Assembly: GCA_937876205.1 (NCBI GenBank)
Contig: CALEII010000035.1
Coordinates: 1-64,000 of the forward strand
Direction of reading: 5' to 3'
Source of the DNA: an uncultured Clostridia bacterium
GTDB taxonomy: Bacteria; Bacillota; Clostridia; Oscillospirales; Acutalibacteraceae
Length of the DNA stretch: 64,000 nt
The position numbers and the translations under genes are program-made. The notes beneath the pieces are model-generated. The model ran no database searches. It saw nothing but the letters and a program-made list of their open reading frames with translations, and was not told the origin of the DNA. Below are positions 32,250 through 41,000 of this stretch, in pieces. How positions within the stretch are numbered: position 1 is the stretch's first letter; every line of letters begins with the position of its first letter.

Positions 32250-33341
32250 TTACCAGATTCCAAAAAGTGTGAACACTGTAAGGAAGAAATTCTTGAAGAA
32301 ATTTAATGCTGTGATAACAAAACCGCCTAACATATCAAGCAAAGAAGGCTCTTCAAACATAACTTCACCACAGATATCGCATTTGTTATCCATATCAAAA
32401 TCTTCGTGAATGCCGTAGCCTATTTCAATGTGACCTGAAATGTATTCATCACATTCTGCACAGTATAATCCTTCTGTATACTCGATCATCTGACAGTTGC
32501 CGTATGTATACTCAGTATACTCAAGCTCGTGCTCAGCTCCATCAACAGTGTGAACTGCCTTTGATAATGTTACATCAAATGATGCAACATCTTCATATGC
32601 AGATATCAAAAAGAAATAGACATTGCCTGCCTCATAATAATCATAGAGCATAAAGTCATATGTTCCTGCATAATCATCAGAATAATTCAGTTCTTCATAC
32701 TGACTGTCATACAGATAACAATAAGAATCAAACTCTGAAGATGAAGAAATAATGTACGCGCCGTCTTCTTCAGGAACAAATTTAAAATAAGCAGAATTAT
32801 TGTTTATTTCAATTTTTACCGTATCACCAAGCTCAATATCTTCACACTCACAAACTGCGCCGCATTCACAAGTATTAAACATACGGTCTTCTGTCTGGTG
32901 GTCACAGACCTTATCACAGTTATCACAGACGCCGTCTGTCCATAAATGAGCACATTCAAGCTTTACATCGTACGTAACGGGCTCTTCACTGTAATCAGAA
33001 ACATAAAGATAGTATGTTTCGCCAGCCACAAACTCAAATCTCAATGCAAAATTCAGGTCTCTAGCTGAGTCATCTGCAGATTCACCTTCACCTGCATTAT
33101 TAACAATTGAACAATACGGGTCTGAAGATTCCGAATATGATGTAAAGATATAGGTTTTTGTTTCCTCCGGCACGAATCTGATAATGGCATCGTCATTTGC
33201 AGACACAGTAACGGTCAGGTTTGTAAATGGCGTAATGGTATATTCTGCAGGCTCATCCTCGGCACTTGCCGAAATAACAGAAACTGATATTAACATAAGT
33301 AATGACATAACGATTGCAAAAAGTTTCTTAGTGGTTGACAT
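32250..33341 (-). CDS. Secreted PPC-domain protein with Cys pairs and C-terminal hydrophobic segment
   Basis: A 363-residue exported protein. The signal peptide ends near VISASA. Two beta-sandwich domains resembling bacterial pre-peptidase C-terminal (PPC) domains follow; each has the IIRFVPEETKTYIF and YFKFVPEEDGAYII type opening and an AGETYYLYVSDYS or AGNVYFFLISAYE strand. Between and after them are Cys pairs that look like small zinc ribbons (CDNCDKVC, CECGAVCEC, CAECDEYISGH, CDICGE). The last ~30 residues are hydrophobic (NFFKNFFLTVFTLFGIW). ATG 33341 has GGAGG at 7 bases. It lies 85 bases behind the ubiquitin gene on the same strand. Function unknown; probably surface-attached. Confidence 0.8.
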   Translation of the reverse strand: MSTTKKLFAIVMSLLMLISVSVISASAEDEPAEYTITPFTNLTVTVSANDDAIIRFVPEETKTYIFTSYSESSDPYCSIVNNAGEGESADDSARDLNFALRFEFVAGETYYLYVSDYSEEPVTYDVKLECAHLWTDGVCDNCDKVCDHQTEDRMFNTCECGAVCECEDIELGDTVKIEINNNSAYFKFVPEEDGAYIISSSSEFDSYCYLYDSQYEELNYSDDYAGTYDFMLYDYYEAGNVYFFLISAYEDVASFDVTLSKAVHTVDGAEHELEYTEYTYGNCQMIEYTEGLYCAECDEYISGHIEIGYGIHEDFDMDNKCDICGEVMFEEPSLLDMLGGFVITALNFFKNFFLTVFTLFGIW

Positions 33342-33426
33342 AAGAGTGCCTCCTTTTTTCATTAGATACAGACCAGAAATCCTGAATAACAATGTATCAA
33401 CAGCAGAATAGATGACAGGATATTTA

Positions 33427-33915
33427 TCAATCCCAGAATGAAAGGATATGATTTATAAGTTCTTTGAAGAAGCATATTATCTTCTCAAAAATATTTGTAT
33501 GCTCCTCACCGCAGAATTCACAAAGGTCTTTTTCATCTGCAGAGTCATCAGCTTCAGAAGTAATTTCTTCTAATTCAACAGTAGTGTTTTCTTCCTGCAC
33601 AGAAGACTCTTCTTCTCTGATTCTCAGAACAAGATGAAGTGTAGATTCCTTTTGAATGTTGTAATCAGAAAGAGTTTTTCCTTCTTCAAGCTGTTTGCCT
33701 GCAAAAATCAGTCTCTGTTGATCGGGGGGAATACCCTCTTTCTCCTGAATCTTTGCTTTGATTGCATCGATTGAATCGTTGGGCTCAACCTCAAGAGTAA
33801 TTGTTTTTTCCGTAAGTGTTCTGACAAAAATCTGCATTGCAGAAGCTGAAACAGTCATCATAACAACTGACACAATAACAAGAACTACTGCAACAACCTT
33901 TTTTAAGATTTTCAT
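33427..33915 (-). CDS. Secreted ubiquitin-domain protein
   Basis: A 162-residue protein in three parts. Residues 1-26 are a signal peptide ending SASA. Residues 27-98 are a ubiquitin: from MQIFVRTLTEKTITLEVEP to STLHLVLR, 62 of 72 positions equal human ubiquitin as I recall it. Lys11, 27, 29, 33, 48 and 63 are kept, Lys6 is Arg, and the Leu8-Ile44-His68-Val70 surface is intact. The tail reads IREEE in place of LRGG, so conjugation through Gly-Gly is not possible. An acidic linker leads to CEFCGEEH and a hydrophobic end (IFEKIICFFKELINHILSFW). ATG 33915 has GGAGG at 9 bases; the promoter is a consensus one. Secreted ubiquitin is known from Bacteroides fragilis. Likely gained from a eukaryote. 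Confidence 0.95.
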   Translation of the reverse strand: MKILKKVVAVVLVIVSVVMMTVSASAMQIFVRTLTEKTITLEVEPNDSIDAIKAKIQEKEGIPPDQQRLIFAGKQLEEGKTLSDYNIQKESTLHLVLRIREEESSVQEENTTVELEEITSEADDSADEKDLCEFCGEEHTNIFEKIICFFKELINHILSFWD

Positions 33916-33947
33916 TTTTATCAACCTCCAATATTTGTTATATATTT

Positions 33948-33976
33948 ATTATATCAATAGTAAAAAAAACTGTCAA
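33948..33976 (-). promoter_or_regulatory. Consensus promoter of the ubiquitin gene
   Basis: On the reverse strand TTGACA (33971-33976), 17 bases, TATAAT (33948-33953): a perfect match to the housekeeping consensus, ~20 bases before the ribosome binding site. Confidence 0.88.
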
Positions 33977-34035
33977 TTATTCTGCTTGTCAAATATTCAG
34001 CCCTATTTTTATGCAACTTGTTAAATTAAAAATAA

Positions 34036-34072
34036 GAGGGGTTCTTCAGGCTGAATTTCCTGCAGAACCCCT
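34036..34072 (-). terminator. Terminator of the mannosidase operon
   Basis: A 14-bp stem with one mismatch (34037-34050 with 34059-34072); on the reverse strand it is followed by CTTATTTTTA. Confidence 0.7.
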
Positions 34073-34124
34073 TATTGTTTCCGGTTTTATACGGTATTCG
34101 CTTTTATATCCCCGTATGTTTTGC

Positions 34125-35375
34125 TTAAATAATCTTATCCATTATAAATATCGCAAAAAGTGTGTTTGCCCAGGCAAACCAGCTTCTTGTGAATTCATCA
34201 GGATTGTCGCAGTTGAAGCCCTCATGCATAAAGCCTGTACCTGCATCTGTTGAAATGAGAGTGTTGTAAAGTCTTTCAATCTCTCCCCTGTCATCTGTTG
34301 TAAGACCTTCAATAAGAAGGGCGATATGCCAGATGTAGTTCTCGGGAGTATGGGGGCTGCCGATGCCCTTTGCAGCTGAGCCTTCATAAAAATAAGGATT
34401 TGATTTACTTAGCACAAAAGCTCTTGTATTGAGGTAAAGCTCATCATCTTTATCACAATAGCCCAGATAAGGCAACGAAAGAAGGCTGGGGACATTTGCA
34501 TCGTCCATCATAAGCTTATTACCCAGACCGTCAACCTCATAGGCATAAACCTTTCCGTTTTCAGTTTCAACTATTGCAAAATCTCTGATACCTTTTTCAA
34601 TTTCATTACAGAGCTTATCGGCAATTCCCTTATAAACATCCTGAACGCCTGCATCATTAAGATTTTTTTGAAGATTCTTAACAGTTGCAACAATAAACAT
34701 ATTTGCCGGCACTAGGAATGGATAAACGCATCTGTCGTCACTGGGTCTGAACGCACTTCTGACCATACCGGTATATGCATAATCTGCTCCATAACCGTTA
34801 TTTTCAAGGGTGTCTCTGCCGTCATCCCAATCCCTGCGGAAGTAATATGTTGAATTTTTCGGTTCCTGTTCAGTCACAAGCGTATCAAGAATAACCTTGT
34901 AGGTCGCATTGAATAATTCACCGAAAATTTCTTTATCGCCCGTATTTTCATAGTATCTGTTAAGAAGCCACAGCGGGTAAATGAGAGAATCAATCTCATA
35001 TTTACGCTCCCAGACAATATCAAGCTTCATTGTGTCATCGTTGTGTCCTCTGCCGTCAGCTTTTTCATTAAAAGCATTCGCATAAGGGTCCATACAGATG
35101 AGCTTAAACTGCCTTTCAAGAAGATTCTTCACGAGCTTCTTTGCAGCTTCATCTTCTTTTGCAGCTCTGACATAATGACTTACCTGAACACTGCTGTCAC
35201 GAAGCCACATAGCTTCAATATCACCGGTGATGACGAAGACATTGCCCTCGTCATCATATTTTACGGTGGTTTCAAGTGTATTCAGATAGCATTTACGGAA
35301 CATTTCACGATTTTTTTCATCTGTGATTTTCCCTGCCATTATATCAAGATTTTCATAAAGTTTTTCGTATGCCAT
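34125..35375 (-). CDS. GH125 exo-alpha-1,6-mannosidase
   Basis: A 416-residue metal-independent glycoside hydrolase of family 125 (formerly DUF1237). The family pattern is clear: GDIEAMWLRDSSVQVSHY near residue 55, MDPYANAFNEKADGRGH, WERKYEIDSLIYPLWL, GMVRSAFRPSDD, and near the end NCDNPDEFTRSWFAWANTLF. No signal peptide, so it works in the cytoplasm on imported mannosides; known members remove alpha-1,6-linked mannose from N-glycan or yeast-type oligosaccharides. It lies 14 bases behind a sugar symporter gene, and the pair reads as a mannoside uptake and breakdown unit. Confidence 0.92.
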   Translation of the reverse strand: MAYEKLYENLDIMAGKITDEKNREMFRKCYLNTLETTVKYDDEGNVFVITGDIEAMWLRDSSVQVSHYVRAAKEDEAAKKLVKNLLERQFKLICMDPYANAFNEKADGRGHNDDTMKLDIVWERKYEIDSLIYPLWLLNRYYENTGDKEIFGELFNATYKVILDTLVTEQEPKNSTYYFRRDWDDGRDTLENNGYGADYAYTGMVRSAFRPSDDRCVYPFLVPANMFIVATVKNLQKNLNDAGVQDVYKGIADKLCNEIEKGIRDFAIVETENGKVYAYEVDGLGNKLMMDDANVPSLLSLPYLGYCDKDDELYLNTRAFVLSKSNPYFYEGSAAKGIGSPHTPENYIWHIALLIEGLTTDDRGEIERLYNTLISTDAGTGFMHEGFNCDNPDEFTRSWFAWANTLFAIFIMDKII

Positions 35376-35389
35376 AAATAAAACCTGAA

Positions 35390-37909
35390 TTATTTTTTCT
35401 TAGCGTTCTTTTCAGCCTTAAGCTGTGCTCTGTAAGCCTTTTCTTCAGCTTCCTTTGCAAGACGCTCTGCTTCTTCTGCAGCACGCTTTGCATCAACTCT
35501 CTGCTTTGCTTCTTCGTAATCTACTGCAATTTCATCAAAGTGCTGATAGTTTTCATACTGACGGACCATCTTTTCAGCATCAAGATAAGGCTTTGCGGCA
35601 CGGTTGAATATTGCGTGCTTTTCCATTTCCTTCTTGCCGTTTTCACGCGCAAGCTTACGCTTTTCTTCAACAGCCTTGATTTCGTCTTTAAGCTCACCGA
35701 GTCTTATATTGTCCTTGGTTTTCTTTGCCTGAGCCTTTTCAAGATAAAGTTTCTTGAGAATATCATCGCATTCGTCTTCTTCATCGAAATAATTTTCAAG
35801 AACTGCAAAATCAGGCTGAACAAAATCTTCAGGATTACTGAAATTTTTTCTGATTTCCTTAAAAGCAACTTTCTTATTCTTTGCAATATCAATAGCCTTT
35901 GAGCGTGCTTCCTTTTCTGCCTCATTTGATTTGGGCATTGCTTTTGCAGAAGAAATTTCAGCATTGATTTCATTGATATTCATATCAAGAAGGCCGTGAA
36001 GACCTGCTGAGAACACACGACGGCTCTGTTCAAGCTGTGCATAATATACGGGATTTGAATATTTATCAAGTTCTGCACATACAAATTTAGCGATTTCAAT
36101 TCCTTCATTAAACTGCTTTGCTTCTGTATATGCTTTTTTCGCAGCTTTTTTCTGTTCCTTATCCGAAATATTCTTATATGACTTTTTATCAAGAACTTTA
36201 GGTGTTGCAACAGCCATTTCTCTTGAATTTCTGATAATATCAACACCTTCAACAAGGTCTTCATCTTTGAGGGCGCCGTTACCGTAGTCTTCATACATAG
36301 CACGTACTTTAAGAACACGGACAACAGACTGCTGTTTTCTTTCATTGAAGTCATACCAGAAATAAGGAATAACATTCATAAGTGCACCAATAGCGGCAAC
36401 AATAATAAGAACTGTAAGAAGATCACCGAGAATGCCTAAGTCATAAAGAGCTGAATTCGGGTTAATATAGTTGTTCTGGCCTTCAGAAAACTGTTTTGCA
36501 AGAATTTCTCCGACAGTCGTTTTTCCGTCACCGAGAACTCTGTTGAGAACTTCAGGGTTCTTTGTAACTTGTTTTGCCATCTCTTCTGTAATTCCGTTTT
36601 TCTCATAGATAAAAGGAAGAACAGATGATGTTGCAAGTGCAAGCACGGTACCGATAGTATTTACGGCAGAAAACATACCGTCAATTCTTTCACCTGTCTG
36701 ATACTGCTGATAGTCACGTATATCAGCCTGAATTGAGGGGTTAAGAATATGTGCAAATGACCCCATAAGAGCATTGAACCACAAGCATACAAGAATGAGC
36801 CATATTGTTGCACTGCTGCTGAGATCTTTTATAAACAGGAGCATTGAAAGAATAAAGACAACATTAAAGAAGTTTGTAACAATAAGAACTGCCTTTTTAC
36901 CCCATTTACGGATACAGAAAGGAGCTGCTATCATTCCCCACAATGATGCATTACCGTAAAGCAGTGTGATAAGACCGTATGCATCGCCGTCACATGCACC
37001 ACCATAGTTATAAAGCCAGTAAAGAATATTTGAATATGCAGACTCAAGGAAGCCTATCCAGCCTGCAAGTGAGATAATCCAGAAATACTTATTCTTTGCA
37101 ACAGCCCTGAGCGCATCTGTAAACTTGATTTGCACAACATGAGTTCTTGCCTGAACAATCTTTTCCTCAGTGTACTTATAAACAACGATACAAAGGAGAA
37201 TACCGAGAATAGCAAGTATGGGATAAAGAAGACGGTATACACGGATATCGGTTGTATTGGACTTAAAAATATGCTCAGCAATAATGGGAGTAAAAAGATT
37301 TACAACTGTAGGAGCAAATGAGTAAACAACACTTTTTACAGATGCAACATCTGCTCTTTCCTGAGTGTTGGGTGACAGAACGTGAATAAGGTTTTCATAT
37401 CCGTCATAGAAGAAATAATAAATGAATTGAAGCAGGAAGTTCAGCACCATTACAACAGCACATTTTGAAATATATGCAAATGATTTTCCGAAAAGCTCAC
37501 CGGTGCCGAAAAGAGCTCCGAACGCTTCATACGGGAACCAGACCATCGTAATACAAATAATTGCGGACGGAATTGCCATTGTAACAATATACGGGCGGTA
37601 TTTACCGGCTTTGTTTCTTGTGTTATCGATGATGTTTGCACGAACTGCAGTGAGAGGAATATTTGCAAGAACTGCAACAACATACATTATGTACATATCA
37701 AGAGGTGCAATACCGAGAACACCACTGAGAAGTGTATTGTTTGTCGAAAGCAGACAAGCATTACCAAGAGTGATAATCATATAAGCACCGATACCGCCAC
37801 CGGAGTAGGCTGCAATTTCCCTGAAATTCATATAACGACCCTTGGGCGGTGTTTTCCAATAAGTTTTAACCTTGCCGACAGTATCGACAACTTTTTCTTT
37901 TATGTCCAT
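35390..37909 (-). CDS. GPH-type sugar:cation symporter with long charged C-terminus
   Basis: An 839-residue transporter. The first ~510 residues hold about twelve membrane helices with the family mark ANIIDNTRNKAGKYRPYI after helix 2, typical of glycoside-pentoside-hexuronide symporters. The remaining ~330 residues are cytoplasmic, highly charged and alpha-helical, ending in a Lys/Glu/Ala coiled coil (AEEAERLAKEAEEKAYRAQ). Such a tail is not part of ordinary GPH carriers (about 450-500 residues). Cotranscribed with GH125, so mannose-containing oligosaccharides are the likely cargo. An extended -10 TGTTATAAT at 37936-37944 is the probable promoter; AAGGAGGTC precedes the ATG. Confidence 0.87.
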   Translation of the reverse strand: MDIKEKVVDTVGKVKTYWKTPPKGRYMNFREIAAYSGGGIGAYMIITLGNACLLSTNNTLLSGVLGIAPLDMYIMYVVAVLANIPLTAVRANIIDNTRNKAGKYRPYIVTMAIPSAIICITMVWFPYEAFGALFGTGELFGKSFAYISKCAVVMVLNFLLQFIYYFFYDGYENLIHVLSPNTQERADVASVKSVVYSFAPTVVNLFTPIIAEHIFKSNTTDIRVYRLLYPILAILGILLCIVVYKYTEEKIVQARTHVVQIKFTDALRAVAKNKYFWIISLAGWIGFLESAYSNILYWLYNYGGACDGDAYGLITLLYGNASLWGMIAAPFCIRKWGKKAVLIVTNFFNVVFILSMLLFIKDLSSSATIWLILVCLWFNALMGSFAHILNPSIQADIRDYQQYQTGERIDGMFSAVNTIGTVLALATSSVLPFIYEKNGITEEMAKQVTKNPEVLNRVLGDGKTTVGEILAKQFSEGQNNYINPNSALYDLGILGDLLTVLIIVAAIGALMNVIPYFWYDFNERKQQSVVRVLKVRAMYEDYGNGALKDEDLVEGVDIIRNSREMAVATPKVLDKKSYKNISDKEQKKAAKKAYTEAKQFNEGIEIAKFVCAELDKYSNPVYYAQLEQSRRVFSAGLHGLLDMNINEINAEISSAKAMPKSNEAEKEARSKAIDIAKNKKVAFKEIRKNFSNPEDFVQPDFAVLENYFDEEDECDDILKKLYLEKAQAKKTKDNIRLGELKDEIKAVEEKRKLARENGKKEMEKHAIFNRAAKPYLDAEKMVRQYENYQHFDEIAVDYEEAKQRVDAKRAAEEAERLAKEAEEKAYRAQLKAEKNAKKK

Positions 37910-38021
37910 TAGAAGACCTCCTTATACATTTATATATTATAACATATCGACTTGCTTTTTTCACCATATTTTTTTATTTTACATATACATTTTTAAAGCT
38001 TAAAATTGTGTATTATTTACA

Positions 38022-38051
38022 AAAAAAACTCCCCGAAATAAATCGGGGAGC
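38022..38051 (-). terminator. Terminator of the InlB-repeat protein gene
   Basis: GCTCCCCGA pairs with CGGGGAG-type bases around TTTATT; the reverse strand then has eight T. Confidence 0.9.
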
Positions 38052-38083
38052 TAAAATCAAATTTTTTAATTGTTCAAACTCAA

Positions 38084-41000
38084 TTACCAGTGAGCTGCTC
38101 CGCATTCACAGTAACGATACTGCTCCATACCAAAGAGCTTACGAAGGAATGTAATGATATCAAAGAAGAACTTTGTAAATGCACTGTCACTGTGGCAGTT
38201 ACATCTGCAGTTAGTTTCAGGTGCATCGGGCTGAGCATCGGGATCATAATCAGGATCTACAGGGAATTCTGCGTAGATTTCAATTTCGCCCATTACAACC
38301 TCAGCGTTGATAACAAGTCTGCCGGTTGATGCTTCATATGTATATCCTTCTGTGAGGTATACACCGTCAACATAAACTGAAACCTCTGTGGGAACAAGAT
38401 AGCCCTCATAAGGAACAAGCTTTGTGAAGTATGCTTCTCTCTCGGGAACAACATCAACATCATTAGATGATGTACCGCCGAAGAGGTTTGCGATAAGATT
38501 GCACTTACCGCCTGCAGCTCTTGCAACGATTACAATATCACCTGTGATAGCTGTGCCGAGAATCTTAAGCTCGCCTGTTTCTGCATTATATGTGTAGAAT
38601 TCTGCAGCAAGTGCAATACCGCCAACAGTAATCTTGACATCCTCAGGACGTGATTCACCGTCAAATGTGAGTGCATAGTCAACGCCATATGTCGCTGTAG
38701 CTGTGTTTGTAACACCGTCAAATCTCCATGTTACAGTGAATTCCTTAGCTGTGTATTCAGCTGTGATTGTGAGATTTTCAGCGGGCATTGATTCGGGAAC
38801 ATTTACCCACACACCGTTACAGCCAAGCTTCTCAGGAACCTTCTGCTGAGGAATGGGATCGCCGAAGCTTACAGATGCTGAGTAAACTGTAAGACCGTCA
38901 ACCTTCCAGTAAACTGTGTACTTCTTTGCAGTATAAATTGCATTGATTGTAAGATCCTTAGCAGGCATTGTTCTGTAGGGATTATCCCAGATTGCTGTGT
39001 AGCCTTCCTTCTGAGGAACTGTAAGAGTGGGAATGATAGCACCGAATGCTATATCTCTTGTCTCATAGAATTCACCGTCTACATACCATACTACAGTGTA
39101 CTTTCTGCTGGTTTCAGTGAACATTGCAACATATGTTGTGTCGCCCTTTACAGTTGATACTGAAGGATTCCAGCCGAGGAATGAGTACTGCTTTTCTGCA
39201 GTTGCTTCCTTTTCGGGAACACCGTACTTATTTGTATCGTATACGGGTGTTTCGCCGTACTTCCAAGTTTCTTCGATTACACCTGAAGGTGTTGACCACT
39301 TGATTGTGTAGCTCTTTGCCTCATATTTAACAACGATTGTGACATCGTTTGTGGGCATTACTTCAGGAATTTCATATACAGGATCGTGACCCTCTTTATC
39401 TGCAAAAGTGGGAATGAAAGTGATTTCTGCACCGTTTGCAACTGTGTCTGTATCAATTACTGTACCGTCTTCGTATTCCCAGGTAACTGTATACTTTCTT
39501 GCTGACTCTGAGTAAACAGCTGTGTATGTTGCATCACCTGTGACTGTTTCAACAGGATTATCCCAGCCGATGAATGTATAGTCAGTAGTCAGTGATGATG
39601 CTCTGTCTGTTGACTGTGAGCAAGAAGGAGTTGTGCCGTAAGCAAATGTTGTTTCGTAAGTATTTGTGCCGATAATCCATGTGATTGTGTAATCAATGGG
39701 AGTGTAAACAGCTGTAACTCTGACATTCTCAGCAGGCATTGTCATAGGCTTGCCTACCCACTTACCTGTGTGACCTGTCTTGGAGGGAAGCTCGGGAACA
39801 TTATCCACGCTGCTGCCGAATGCGAGAGTTTCTTTGAGAACTTCTACACCTTCAGCTTCCCATGTAATTGTGTATTCGTTGGGAGTCTTTGAGTAAACAG
39901 CATAGTATACAAGGTCTGTTTCTGTTGCTACGGGATAACCGGTGATGAGCTCACCACCCTCAGTCTCTGACCAGCCTTCAAAGGTGTATGTATACTCTGC
40001 ATCTGCAGGTTTTTCAGGATTACTTCTGTCATATGCGATCTGTTCACCGTTAGCAAAGCCGAGCTGATAGTATGCACCTGTTGCAGTGCCGTCAAGATAC
40101 CAGGTTACAAGGCAACCCTTGACATATGTTGCATTGATTGTGATATCCTGCGCAGGCATCTTTTCGGGAACATTCGCCCATGAGCCTACCATACCGAGCT
40201 TCTCGGGAACTGCAGGAATATTTGTGATTGCTGAATTATAAGCAAGCTTATAGCTCATAACTGTATTGCCGTCTGCAACCCATGTTACTGTGTATTCCTT
40301 GGGAGTTGCTGTAAACTCTGCAACATAAGTTGCTTCACCGCTTACAACTGCAATTGCGGGAGTCCAGCCCTTGAAGGTGTATGTATACATTGCATCTTCT
40401 GTCTTTACGGGTGTTTCACCTGAGTATGAAGGAAGTGCATCAAAACTAACCATATCTGTCTTTATAACAGTTCCTTCAACCTCCCAATGGATGGGATACT
40501 TGATAGGTGTATAAACAGGCTTTATTGTAAGATTCTCAGCAGGCATAGTTGTGTTTCCGCTGTAATCCCATTCACCTGTGTAGCCTGTCTTTTCGGGGAC
40601 AGGAAGAACACCCGTGGGAATTGCTTCACCGTATGCAAGAAGACCGCTGTGAAGCTCATCGCCGTTCTCATCAACCCATGTCACTCTGTATGACTTGGGA
40701 GACTTGGTGAATGTTGCAGTGTATGTTGCATTACCTGTTACGACTGAAATTGCGGGATCCCAACCTGCGAATTCATAATCATAGTAGGGGTCAGTTGTAA
40801 CTGTGGGATCTGCGTGTGTGGGAATGGTGTTGTAATTGTGAAGCGTTGTCACCGAAGCACCGTTGATAATCCAGGTTATCTCATACTGGTTGACAGTATA
40901 GTTTGCTTTGAGTGTTACATTGCCCCAGTTACCAATACCGAGTGCAAGAGAATCCTTGTTGTATGTTGTGTTTCTCTTCCAGGAGCCTGTTGAAACCTGA

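Noticed and set aside
33427..33915. Generic bacterial ubiquitin-like protein (ThiS/MoaD or YukD type)
   Set aside because: Near-identity to eukaryotic ubiquitin through residue 72 excludes distant beta-grasp proteins.
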